A DNA stretch of 64,000 bases from Nansenia antarctica (lineage: Eukaryota; Chordata; Actinopteri; Argentiniformes; Microstomatidae). Position numbers and translations under genes: made by a program. Under the pieces are notes generated by a model. That model had not been told where the DNA came from, made no database searches, and saw only the letters and a list, made by a program, of their open reading frames with translations. The stretch spans positions 77,805,642 through 77,869,641 of the forward strand of contig OZ022341.1 in the NCBI GenBank assembly GCA_963989245.1, given 5' to 3'. Of the stretch, positions 1 to 13,337 are shown piece by piece. Each line of letters starts with the position of its first letter. Position 1 is the stretch's first letter.

Positions 1-100
1 CACCTCGACACGTGGACAGGAGGAGGAGCCGGGGGTCGAACCACCAACCTTGCGATCGTTAGACGCCGGCTCTACCTCCTGAGCTACAGCCACAGTCAAC
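1..100 (-). mobile_element. tRNA-derived SINE head (partial)
   Basis: Read on the minus strand this stretch looks like a tRNA gene head, with an A-box-like TAGCTCAGGAGG and a B-box-like GGTTCGACCCC at tRNA-like spacing, and no flanking mature tRNA structure. The same kind of sequence recurs at 36250-36400 with a full SINE body attached. It is therefore the end of a tRNA-derived SINE cut by the window edge, lying in an ehmt2 intron, rather than a functional tRNA gene. Confidence 0.6.
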
Positions 101-195
101 TGACATTCTACCAAGTAACAGGGAGTAACTGAAATTTGAATTTTAGAATTTAGAATTTGAATTTTTGTGAGTAAAGCAGAATGTCAGCTACGAAC

Positions 196-1015
196 CTGCT
201 GATAATCTTCTCTGTCCGAAGCATGCGATTGGCTATCCCCCTCCGTAGCTTCCTGTTGATCTGGAGTGACACCCAGACGGGCGAATCAGAGCGTGCCAGA
301 GTGAGAGGCGTGTCCCCTTCCCTGTTCATGATGTCGATGTCGGCCCCCCTCGACAGGAACAGCCTGAGTACACACACACCAACACACCACAGACATGGAA
401 CAGGCAGAATAAACATCATGTAGCAATGAAGAATGATTGTGATTCTTTTTTTTTTCTTCTTAATTTAGTGTACATTTTTTCTTATTTTTTTTTCTTAATT
501 TAGACCAATGTATTCTTATTGCCGCTCATATGTCCCCCAAATTAGAAGAAGTCCATTAATACTAATTCCGTGATTAACGACTGACTGACGTTCTACAGAA
601 TGTCCTGTTTTAGAAACTCTACACTGGCTTCCTGTTAAGTTCAGAATAGATTTCAAGATCCTTCTGCTTGTTTATAAAGCTCTCACTGGCACAGTACCAG
701 AATATGTTCAGACCTTTTGCTAGCATATCAGCCCAATAGAGCTCTCAGGTCTTCTGACGCTGGTTTTCTCTGTGTACCACATGTACAAAAGAAGAGATTT
801 GGTGAGGCTGCATTCTCATTTTATGCACCCAGATTGTGGAATGCACTGCCAGTTTACATTAGGGATGCAACCTCAGCACATTATGTTCAAGTCAAGACTA
901 AAAACCCATCTTTTTAATATTGCCTTTCAACGACTAAATAATTAAATTATGATTATATAATGATTGGAGCACTTTGAGCTGCAACGTTTGCAGGAAAAGT
1001 GCTATACAAATAAAA

Positions 1016-1060
<45 letters not shown>

Positions 1061-2761
1061 TTGACTGCCAAAGACGCCAATTGGCGTCTTATAGAATAGT
1101 AACGTTGACTGCCAAAGACGCCAATTGGCGTCTTATAGAATTTTTTTTTTTTTCGCGGGGATCGCGTTATTGACATGTTCTACACCTAGCGAGTGAATTT
1201 CAGACTTGGGTGTAATGTATTTCGGTCCCAGATGGGGGCAGTAGTTCGATAAAAGCCTGGAGAAGGAAGTGGCTTGCTGTGGGTTGTAGTAATGGCGAAA
1301 CGGATCAGGGTATGTGCCAAACGCGGCGCGGAGCATTGCGGCGCGGAGCATTGCGGAGCATCGCGGAGCAGCGCGGCCATCGCGCGACTCTTCAAACAGT
1401 TCAGAGTCGGATGATACAGAAAAAGTGCAGAAAAATAAAATAAAATAAAAAGTTCTGCAGAAAAAGCTCGTTTTCTCTGTTTATTGGTCAAAATCAGGTG
1501 TTTTTGCTGAAACCACCCTATGTTCTACGGCCGATTTCTAAACACTCAAAGAGGCTAGAAACAAACTTTCTTTTTCTGATGAAAGAAGAGAGTCTAAAGT
1601 TTTGGTAGATATGTTCAATGTTTATGTAGTCCGAAAATTCAATATTTGGTGGGTCTTCAAAGTTCAGCGAAAATGCCCCAAAAGTCTGGCAGTGTGGAGC
1701 TCTCCGCTCTGAACATGGCTGGCAGTCAAAGAGTTAAGAGCCACTCACGTGACGCACTCCTGGAAGCCCTCCCTGGCAGCGATGTGGAGGGGCGTGTCCC
1801 CGTGCATGTTGACGGAGGTCAGGGGGCAGCCGGCGTTCAGCACCATCTCAGCGATCTCCACGCAGCCCGCGAAGGACGCCCAGTGGAGACACACGTTCAT
1901 CTCCTGACGGACAGACACAGGAACAAAAGAGAGAGATGGATCAGTCGATAACCGTGCTGTTTACTGTACTACGAGAGGACGACCCACCACGTCTTCAATA
2001 CGCCGGTCCAGTGGAACGTCGCTGGTCAGCCATGCAAAGCAAAGACATGAAAATAGAAATATCGGCTGCTAAACGTACTCCTACCATCAAATAATTTAAT
2101 ACTGTGAATTATTTTGCATTTACCAACACCATCATCCCAAAAACTGGGACTGGGACTGGGACCATCTACATTTGCGACTAGCACACATGAATATCAAACA
2201 CTAATATTTTATCATGTTCAACAATCTAGCTAAAACACCTATATTTAGAGTATCCTATGGAGCTTTCTATAGAAGCTGACTATGTTTGTCTCCAGCATGT
2301 TCCTTTTTGGGATGAGTGACAAAATCATGTACTGTATGTCACCCTTCTGAGTTGTTCCAGCAAAAAGGCCAAAGGGAGGGAGAAAGACAGAGACAGACCT
2401 TGTCCTTGATGGTGACGTCAGCTCCTCTGTTCAACAGCGCTCTGATCACCTCCAGGTGTTTGTGCTCAGCGGCCCAGATGATGGGAGTCCAGCCTCCACT
2501 GTCCTGAGAGGACACACAGATTTAGAGATTACACCACTTCGTATGCATATCCAAAACCAAAAACCTAGAGTCAATACTACACATTGACATTTCTCTTATT
2601 GCCTGCACAAAAGAGATGGAACACACCTGACTGACTATCCAGAAACACCTGTCAAGTCCAATTGTCCAATTACTTTTGGGTTACCCTAAAATACAGGGAC
2701 CATGCCTAAAAAGGTGTCTTAATTACTGAATGGACATTCACAAATACAGTGACAGACTGAT

Positions 2762-2816
<55 letters not shown>

Positions 2817-2988
2817 TTGTTGGTTGTTGCCACCCTGTCTAGAGCCCACGGCGGCCCCCTCTCTGCCCCACCTGTGCGTTGATGTCCACCTGCCCCGTCT
2901 CCAGCAGGAGAATGACGATGTCCAGACTGCCCAGCTTGGCCGCGTGGTGCAGACCAGTATACCCGTCTTCCTCCTGGAAAGTAAGTAC

Positions 2989-3020
<32 letters not shown>

Positions 3021-4203
3021 CAGGGTTCCTACAAGTTTCACCAAGTCAAATTTAAGACAATTTTTAAACCTTTTTAAGACCGTTTGGATATAATTTTAGA
3101 CCTATTCGCGATACCATATGATAGCTTTTTGTCATCCTTGAGCTGATGAAATTAGGGATTTCACTGCCATACAGACAAAAAAGGAAGCGTGGTGGTATAT
3201 TTGGTCTATCTATAGGAGCATGGTGGTATATTTGGTCCGACTATATAATAATAATTATAATAATAATAACTTTTATTTGTATAGCGCTTTTTCTGCAAAC
3301 GTTGCAGCTTAAAGTGCTCCAATCATTATATAATCAGAATTGAATTATTTAGTCATTTAAAGGCAATATTAAAAAGATGGGTTTTTAGTCTTGACTTGAA
3401 CATATTTGTTGAGGTTGCATCCCTAATGTAAACTGGCATGCATTCCAGAATCTGGGTGCATAAAATGAGAATGCAGCCTCACCAAATCTCTTCTTTTGTA
3501 CATGTGGTACACAGAGAAAACCAGCGTCGGAAGACCTGAGAGCTCTATTGGGCTGATTTGCTAGCAAAAGACCTGAGAGCTCTATTGGGCTGATATGCTA
3601 GCAAAAGACCTGAGAGCTCTATTGGGCTGATATGCTAGCAAAAGACCTGAGAGCTCTATTGGGCTGATATGCTAGCAAAAGGTGAGCATAGGAGCATGGT
3701 GGTATATTTGGGTGGTACACCCGCCACTCACAATGTGATAGACGCAGGCGCCGCTCTGGACCAGGTATCTGGCCACGTCCTTGTGGTCGTTGATGATGGC
3801 CTCCAGGAGAGGGGTCCTCAGGGCTTTGTCTTGGGCGTCCACTTTAGCGCCTGCCTGTAAATAAACAGACACGGACAATTAGTGGTGTCACATCTATAAT
3901 AGCTGTAAAGTATTCATATTTTTTGTATATTGCAGTGTTTCCTCCAGGATTTTTCACATTAGTGACGGAGTGGTTATCTTTCGCGCGCGCTGCGCCCAAA
4001 TTTTTTTCACGCGTGCACGGCATAAAACGCGCACTGGCGCTCAAAACAAAGACGTGGTTTCACCAAAAACTAGTATAGAGGGAGGCAACAATTATAATTT
4101 CTTAAATAGCGGTTAAGTCATTAAAGCCGAGCAGGTGATTTTATATAGAAGGTGATCAAATACCAATATATCCTACAGCTGCAGCGGAACATGCGGAACG
4201 CGC

Positions 4204-4251
<48 letters not shown>

Positions 4252-6673
4252 TCAATACGAAGTAGGCCTACGTGAGAGGACACGCACAAAACCGGCTAAC
4301 GTTACTCATTAACTGTTTACACAAGTAAAATCACAGTGTGACAGTCAGATGGAGCATTCGGTAAACAACAACAGCAAGGTAATGCTATCAGTTGAGTTAA
4401 AGAAAACCAACTCTTACCTCTGAGGACACCAACATGAGCCGTGTTTACCCGTACCTCCGCCGTTCTGTTCTTGGTGATTTTAGAAGCAATAGATTCTTTT
4501 TGCCCCGTGCATATTGCTATGAATAGTTCGATCTCCACACATGAGTCGGCGATGTTGTCATTTAGCCAGCTCTCAGAGAAGCACATCAGGCTGCACTCCC
4601 GATACACTGAATGATGCATCAAGAGTGCCTCCAACTCGTCACATTTGTTGGGTAAGGAGTTAACATTTCCCATTACGATTGATGGTAGAAACGGCTTGTA
4701 TCTCCACCGCCTCCTCGATTTAGCTTTTAGCTTCGCTCCAGCTTTGCACCCCCGGTATTTCTTCCGTAGTTACGTCAGCTACCACCGCATTTAATTGACC
4801 ATGAACATCAGAGACATACATTACGAATGTTCATTTAAAATACTCTATACTGAGCACTGGTATAAGAACATGAACCAGAGAACAGCAGTAAATGCAATAA
4901 CCCACAGTCGTCGCTGATGATGTTGCATTTTCGATTAGGATACGGGATTAAAGGGACCGGCGACGGGCTAAGAGAGAGAGAGGAGAGGGATTTCCTGAAA
5001 TCCAAATGTCCCGCTAAATTCGGACCAATCACAAAACTGTTTTGAAAGCGTGTCGCCTCGCGCCGCGCGCCTGTTGAGTCTCGATTGCAGTGTGAACACA
5101 AACGACGAGGTTAATTGAAACATTGTAACATATTGTAAATAACTACCGCTATATCGTAACGAAATGTTGGTCTGGAAGCGGCCTAAATCTAGCTTCAATC
5201 TGCTTTTTTTCTGTTCTCCGGTCATAATAACTCGCTGCCTTTCTGCGCAGCCTGAATCAAAGTGGACTGTCTGAATCATTTGGTGGCGGAGGAAATTCTT
5301 TGGTGGCGGCACGCCACGAATAAATGCATATAGAGGAAACACTGTATTGTATTCAATATAAAAAGCTTTTATGAAAGCGGTAAAAAAAAATCAAGATTTC
5401 TAATGGTTTAGGCTTCTGAGAAGAGGAATTGCAATTACAATTCCATTACCATAACCATGATTTAAAAGTAACTTTTTGCCCCCACACTCAGTTCTATCTA
5501 GTTTGGAACCCCCCACCCACCTAGCACACCTCCCCCCCCCCCACCCACCTGGACCAGCAGGTAGCAGACCTCCAGCAGACCCCGCCCCGCAGCAGCGTGA
5601 AGAGCACAGCGTCTGTACTGGATGTCGGCCTGGTAGGCAGGGTCGATGCCCTCCACTGGGCCGCAGGGAGAGAGGGAGGGAGGGGGGGAGGGAGGGATGG
5701 AGGAAGAAGGAACAGAGCGTCAAGGCTTTTAGAAAAAACTAGACACACCTTTTCTCCCTGGCCTTTGACCTGAGGTGAGCCTGCCTCCCGACACTGCACT
5801 TTTTGTACTTTCATTTCTGCACTTGTATTTTGTATTGCACCTTGTTTTTAGTGTATTTTTTTATCTGTTGTTTCTCTTTTACTAGTGTTTTCTGTTAAGC
5901 ACTTTGGGCGGCTGTTTTTGTCGTTGTAAAATGTGCTCTATAAATAAACATGACTTACTTACTTACTTACTAACATTAGGGTGCAATCTCAATAGTCAAA
6001 CAGCTTCCCCCTACTTGTCTCCTTTTCCTCTCCTGTACTCAACAGACAATTGTACACGCACATTATTGCTCTGACAGTACCTTAGCTGAGCTCAGTTTTT
6101 AGACTATTGAGATTCACTTAGTACCATAATTAAACTCCTGATTCGGGGCTGAGCTGCACTGTGCTTGAATGATTTCACAGCCACCATAGTTGCTGTCGCA
6201 GTGCTGGGAAAATTATTTAGTTACTGTGGTTCAGGGTTGGACATTAACGGTTGCCCGGGGTAGTAAAAAATTCGCTGCTGGATGCTGGATCTGTGTATCG
6301 GTGTGCAGGAAGAACAACGGACGGCGCAGGCGCCAGACCAGACTAGATGATCGTGGAGTGAAGATATTATTGAAGCGTACGCGCTGATCGACAGACAGGT
6401 GGACAGGCGCGTACGTTTTAATAATATCTTCACTCCACGATCATCTAGTCTGGTCTGACGCCTGCGCCGTCCGTTGTTCTTCAAACAAACAAACAACAAA
6501 CCCGGCGAATTTTTTACTTGCCCCGGGCAATCGGGCAACCGTTAATGTCGAACCCTGTTTAGCGTAGGAGTCCTGGTTAGTGACACTCACTGAGCATGAC
6601 GAGGACCCTCTGTACCTCTCCCTGCTTGGCGGCGGGGTAGAGCTGGCGGGGGTGGAACCTCAACTTCTTCCTC
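196..6673 (-). CDS. ehmt2: ehmt2 ankyrin-repeat exons (7 exons)
   Basis: Exons 6673-6591, 5655-5549, 3854-3732, 2973-2872, 2503-2399, 1903-1749 and 363-196 encode successive ankyrin repeats. Visible hallmarks are LHAAAGRG, RTPLLEAI, GLHHAAKLG, GWTPIIWAAEHKH, NVCLHWASF and DTPLHIAAREG. In G9a/GLP this block reads mono- and dimethylated H3K9. Exons of 123, 102 and 105 nt are symmetric phase-0 units, each about one repeat. The lead-in KKLRFHPRQLYPAAKQGE matches the G9a segment just before the repeats. Introns here are 0.4-1.7 kb and repeat-filled. Confidence 0.93.
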
Positions 6674-9600
6674 CTACAACATCAACACAGAGAAGAACAC
6701 GGCGTGAGAACAGGTCACATGGTACAGCTGTGACGGCTTTAGTTGTGTCTGACTGGCCCCCAAGGCTGATCCAGTACCACTAGACAGATGAGAAGTAGGG
6801 TCTTCTACAAATCTACTTCAAGGATGTGAGGACCGAAGGATGCAGTTTTTTTAAAAAGTATTAAAATAATAATAATGTTATATATACAGGGTTCCCACAC
6901 CTTCTGAAGCTAAGTAAAACATTTTTGAATATTTTTTTTGAGAGAGAGGGGAATTCAAGTACTTTCAATGACATGTCCATGTCTATTTTCAAAATCTTTT
7001 AAGACCTTGATTTATTTTTCTCAAATTCACAAACTTTCAAGGATTTCAACGACCCGTGGGAAACCTGTATATAATAAAATATATTAACAAACAGTAAGTC
7101 TGCATCTCAAATAGCACACCCCACCCTAACTTTGACCAGTAGCCTCCTATGCTATGCGGCTAATGAGTTAGGCTAGGCTAATGAGGCTAACTAGTTAGGC
7201 TAGGCTAATGAGGCTAACTAGTTAGGCTGGGCTAATGAGGCTAACGAGTTAGGCTAGGCTAGTGAGTTAAAGACAGTACACAGGGTGTGCCACATGCGAT
7301 AATGTCCTGATGTTGTTGTGGTCACCTCTCCTGGTCCTGGGTGAGGATGGCCTTCTGCAGGGAGGCCCTGCTGGGCCCGGGGGGCAGGGCGCCGGGGCAG
7401 ACGGGCTTCCCGTTGGGGAGGCAGAGGGACGGCCCCACGCTGTCGATGACGTCCCCCCCCTCCGCCGGGAGGGCCGGGTCCAGGGGCGCGGCCGAGCCCG
7501 TGGGAGGGGCGGGCTGCTGCTCGGCCGGGCGCTTCACACACCCACGCATGCGGGCGCTGAGGAGGGAGAGAGAGAATGGTATTGGTCCATCATCAGCAGA
7601 CGTGTCAAATATACCCCACGTATACGGACTACCTAACCGTAACACTAGAACAGCCATGAGGAGTGTGAGTAAACTGTGAGTAAAGAAAAAGTGTTATATC
7701 TTTGCACTAATTTCAGGACCCTCCTTTCATGACTTTTCCTAGATGTGTGCGTTCTACCACCCAGTATCCATACATTTGCAAAAATCACATCAGGATAAGC
7801 TAGTATGAAGATATTTAGTTTTTCTGTGTAGGAAGCAGGCTAATTTACAGGCGGTAACTAGTGGTCGTTGTGTGTAAATAGCAGCTTGAGCATTGTAAAG
7901 AGGCGGCTCTTTTAGTAGGTAAAAAAGGCACGGCTGTTCTTAAGCACACAGTCACTTTACTCAATACTACCTCTCACACACACTGCCACCATATCAGACC
8001 TGAATAGACCAAAAACCCGCCAATCCACCCAGTGGACGACTCAAGAAATGCAGTCAGTTTTTCACTCTCTCTCTGGCTCTCTCACCTGATAGGACCTTCC
8101 GGCCTTTTCCCGTTTTTCAGCGCCCCCCCCGTGGAGGCTGCCAGGGAGAGGGCGGGGGAGGGGGCGGGCGGCGGGAGGGACGAGGGCGTGGTGGTGGAGG
8201 AGGCTGACGTCGTGACGATCGTTGCCGTGACCGCCGCCGCGGAGGGGGGGATGGTGACCTCCTGCGCCTCTGACGCGTCCTCCCCACAGTGGGGGCAGAA
8301 CAGCATGCCGGCCCCCAGCCCCCCCCGGCCCCGCCCGCCCCCCAGCACCGACACGCAGCCCCGGTGGAAGCGGTGGGCGATGCGCTGGTCTGGACAACAC
8401 TCCAGGAAGGTGCCCTGAGAGGAGAGGGGGGATGGAAGGTTCTGGTCAAGTAATAATATCATATGACATACAGTAATAATATGACACAGTAATAATATGA
8501 CACAGTAATAATATGACATACAGTAATAATTAGGGTTGGGTACCGAAAACCGGTACCGGTATGGTACCGGTTACTTTACATTCGGTACCTACCGAACCGA
8601 ATTGCAACGGAGATTTCTGTGCCTCGTTTCGGTTCCTCTCTCACCCCCTGGTGTCCGAAACGGACGTCAACCGCTCGTGACATTGCCCATTAAAGTTCCA
8701 CACAGTGCATGCAATCGAGACTGAATCGCTCTCAACACACGCGAGGCGACGCGCTTGCAAAACAGTTTTGTGATTGGTCTGAATTTTGCGGGACATTTGG
8801 ATTTCAGGAAATCACTCCTTTCCCTCTCTCCATCACTTCAGCAACGACACAGTCAGGGGAAAAGAAGGGGAGTCAAAGTTTTATTGACAACGGATTTACA
8901 TGCTGGAAAAACATGCAGCTAGGCACATTTGGACAATACGAGACGCAATATGCGCGGGGCAAAAATAATCTAAAATCATCACGAACAGAACAGCGGAGGT
9001 ACGGGTAAACAGGGTAAACAGGGCTTATGTCGGTGTCATCAAAGGTAAAAGTTGGTTTTCTCAGCTGATAATATGCATTACCTTGCTATTGGTTGTTTAC
9101 TGAATGCTCCATCTGACTGTCACACTGTGATTTTACTTGTGTAAACAGTTAATGAGTAACGTTAGCCCGTTTTGTGCGTGTACTCTCATGTAGGCCTACT
9201 TCGTATTGATGAGCTGATAATCTTTCAGTGTGTGTGTGTGTATGTATGTGACTGTCAGTCACAAGTTTATATTCTACGAATGTTGTTCAGTGCTGTATGC
9301 GCGTTCCCGGTTCTGTGTGTAGGCTACTTCATATTCAATGAGCTGATTATCTTTGTGTGTGTGTGTGTGTGTGTGTCTTGGGCGTATCTGTCAGTCACAT
9401 TCAGTGCTATATGCGGGTTCCCCATGTTCTGCTGCAGCTGTAGCGTCAGGATATGTTGGTATTTGATCACCTTCTATATAAAACATCGCCGCTCGGCATT
9501 AATGGCGTGCACGCGGAAAATCGCGTCAGTGACCACCCCGCCACTGATGTGAAAAATCCAGGGGAAAAAAGTACCGATTTAAGTACCGTTACGGTACCGG

Positions 9601-12102
9601 TACCGTTTTTAAAGTATCGATTTGGCACCGGTATCGAATAAAACCCAAACGGTACCCAACCCTAGTAATAATATGACACAGTAATAATATGACATACAGG
9701 TCAATATTACCTCCATCTCTCAATATTGTTAAAATGAAGAACATTATGTTGAAATATGTTGAAAAAGACAAGGGGTTTTCATGGGGTGTCCTATCTTTTT
9801 TCTCACATGACTGTATATGACTCTATATTGACATGACTGTATTCTGAAGTTTGTGACTTATGTACTTTTCAGGGTTCCCACACCTTCTGAAACATCAAAT
9901 TCAAGCACCTTTCAAGACTCAATTCCCTCAAATTCAAGGACCCAACACGGCATAGTTTGAGACAGATCTAGATGAGAATTTATATAATAGGAACTATCCG
10001 CTCACAGAGAACAATTACAAAGAGAGGCTTGAATGTGTGAACACTAGATGGTCTCTTGCCTTCTCTACCACAGCACAGCTGTAAAACATTTTTAATATAC
10101 TGTATATATTATTATTTTTTGAGAGAGAGAGAGAGGGGAATTCAAGCACTTTCAATGACCCATGTCTATTTTCAAAAACTTAAAAGACCTTGATTTCCCC
10201 CCTCAAATTCACAAACTTTCAAGGATTTCAAGGACCCGTGGGAACGTATTTTTTAAGTATTTGTTTTCTGAGTGGGGCAGTCCCACTCATATTTTTCCTT
10301 TTATTGACAGATACAGTGTAGATTATGACAGGAAGGATGCGGCTACGTGGTCGACGCTTAACCCACTACGCCACCTAAGCTCCCCACTTTCATAGTGTAT
10401 TGGCTGAGCTCGGTGAGGACAATTTGGGTGCATAAAATGAGAATGCAGCCTCACCAAATCTCTTCTTTTGTACATGTGGTACACAGAGAAAGCCAGTGTC
10501 AGAAGACCTCTTGAGAGCTCTATTGGGCTGATATGCTAGCAAAAGGTCTGAACATATTCTGTTGAGAGTGAGAGCTTTATAAACAAGCTTTTACAGCTTT
10601 TAACAAGAGTTTATAGTATATATGTGTGGTGGCCTGGGAAAACCCGTCGGATGTCGCTGTCGTTCGTTTGTGGCAAAGAGCAAAAATAGATGGAAATCGC
10701 GATTTGGGCGATTTTGATAGATAGATAGACTTTATTTGTCATTGCTACAGTACAGGTACCAAACAACGAAATTTAGGAGGGGAGGCTCCCCTGGTGTTTA
10801 GGAAAGGAAAAAGAAACACATTTTAGAAAAAGCATAGATGCATAAAATCACAAGAAGGTAAGGAGCTGGTTTACATCAATAGAGGCTATGTACACAATCC
10901 ACTGTACTATACTGTACAGATAGTCAACTAGGGTTGTCATATTTCACAAGAAAGTATTTTTTCACATTATTTTAAAGTGTCACAGTTTGCAGGCTTATGT
11001 GGTATTCTAGTACTTTGAACTCCATACTACATTATGGTGAATAAACATTTTAAGAAAACAAAAGAGAAAGTACTTATTTTTATGTTTTTGTGGTGGGTAG
11101 TTTGCTTTGCATCACAAGCAGACAAACGAGACCAGCCGATCTGCATAGGCTCCTCCCCCGACCCGGAGGAGAAAGGGGTCGGGGGCAGCATTTCTCATCT
11201 TTCACTTTTTTTGACATGATACATTAAAATGCTCATAACTTTTTAACTTCTAATTTATGGAAATATTAAAAAATGAAAATGTCAAAATGCCACCATGTGA
11301 AGGGTTTTCCCAGGCCACCACACATATATATATACAGTCAAGGGGCTGCATCTAGGCTTGGGGCAAGCATGCCTGACTCCAAACAGTAGGATTCAACCAT
11401 ACTAGTCTACATTGATGTTTATGATAAACCACTGTGTTCTCACCGTGATGCAGAAGTAGCCACAGCCAGGGCAGCAGTGGTGCTTCACCATGTGGGAGCG
11501 GTGGCTCTCACACAGCACCATGAGAGACACGCGGCTGGACGGACGCATGGTCTCCCCCTTCACTATGGAGTTGGTGCAGCCCGCCAACTGAGACACACAG
11601 GGGGGGGGGGGGAGAGAGGCACAATAATAATGCAATATTATATTTGAACACAATGACAGTGTCTTTGAATCAGAATCGCTTTTATTACAACTTACTGTAC
11701 ACAAGTACACAAGAGTAAAATTCTTCAATGGCTTTCCTCAACATTGACATTGACACATATTAAAGTAACGAAAAAAGTAACCCTACATTGATAAAGTAAT
11801 AAAGTGATGGATTTTTACAGTGGCCTCAATAGTACTAAAATGCTGTGCAGAGGGGAAATGGGAGGGGGAGGGGGGGGGAGAGAGAGAGAGAGGGGTAGAA
11901 CCAGGGAGAGAGAGAGAGAGAGGGAGAGGGAGAGAACCAGGGAGAGAGAGAGAGAGAGAGAGAGGGAGAGAACCAGGGAGAGAGAGAGAGAGAGGGAGAG
12001 GGAGAGGGAGAGAGAGAGAGAGAGGGGGGGAGAGAGGGAGAGAACCAGGGAGAGAGAGGGAGAAAGTTTTACCAGACAATTACAACAGTTGTATAAGTCT
12101 GT

Positions 12103-12139
<37 letters not shown>

Positions 12140-12273
12140 CTCCGTTGGTGCTCTCCGTGGCCATGCAGAGTCTGTTGGCCCGTCCGGAGGCTCCGTCCAC
12201 CCGGGGCGCCTCCATCCTGCAGCTGCACAGAGGCAGCTCCTCCAGACGCTCTGTCTCTCCTGCATCACTGCCT

Positions 12274-12330
<57 letters not shown>

Positions 12331-13302
12331 AAGGGGTGCAAACTGGTGATGGCCCAAAAAGGTGACACTTTTCCCCCCACTTTTTTTTTTGCATTTTTGT
12401 TGATCGGGTGGGGGGGGGTGGAAAGCGCTAGCACTTTAATGGTGCTAAATGGATAGCGCTAGCACTAGCGGTGGTCTCAGCGGTGGCCTTAACCTTAACA
12501 GCCACATAATTATGTTGAAAACAGGTTGCTTACTGTGACTGTGTCCTCCACACTGTCTAGAATTGTATCGAGCTGCATGAAGGTAAAAGTTATTTCAACA
12601 GCAGCAGAGTTTAGCAGACAGGAGGATTAGTTAGAAGAATAGTCCACATTGATGTTCATGGGATAAACCATACTAGTCTATGGGAAGAGTCCATGAGTTT
12701 ATGGGAAGATTAGGTGCCGCTAGTTAGGATTCAACCCAGAGACCCAGGAGTGTAAACAGAGAGAAGCTGTGTTGCGCGTCCTGGACCCACCGTGATGAGG
12801 TGACAGCGTGAGGCTGTCTGCAGCCGTGATGTCCAGGGAGCCGAGAGGAACCTCTGTGTACTCGCTGGACGCCCCCAGACCAGCTGCTGCTGAGGCTGCT
12901 GGGAAACCCATTCAAAGAACATGATGGTAAAGTATATAAAAAAAACAACAACAACAACAACAACACCACTGTCAAAATAGTGAACCATCGCTTTAACAAT
13001 CGCACTAATCATGACTTGAACTCCCACTGTCCCCCCCCCCCACCACTCCCACTCCCCACTCACCTCCCCCCACCTCCACTCCCTCAGCTCTCTCCCTCCC
13101 TTTCCCACGCCCGGGGCGTGTCCACGGCGACTCGCTCTTCCCTTTGGTCCTCTGGCCCCGCCTCTGAGGGTCAGACTCGGAGCTCTGAGAACAACAAAGG
13201 TTTGGTTGACAAACTGCTTTTTACCCAACAAGAGGAAATCTCATCTCTATGATATGATGAAAGCATCTTTGAGTGACTAGAAAAGCGCTATATGAGCCTA
13301 AT

Positions 13303-13337
<35 letters not shown>

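Noticed and set aside
1..100. A tRNA gene on the minus strand
   Set aside because: A and B boxes are present but the stem pairing is poor and the sequence belongs to a dispersed SINE family seen again at 36250-36400.
5476..5814. Open frames overlapping 5549-5655 on both strands as separate genes
   Set aside because: Only the minus-strand frame reading EGIDPAYQADIQYRRCALHA with AAAGRG matches a known domain (ehmt2 ankyrin); the others are shadows of C/G-rich runs.
11804..12365. Long open frames of Arg/Glu or Ser/Leu residues on both strands
   Set aside because: Produced by the GA-rich tract and CA microsatellites; the true ehmt2 exon (12138-12274) lies in another frame.
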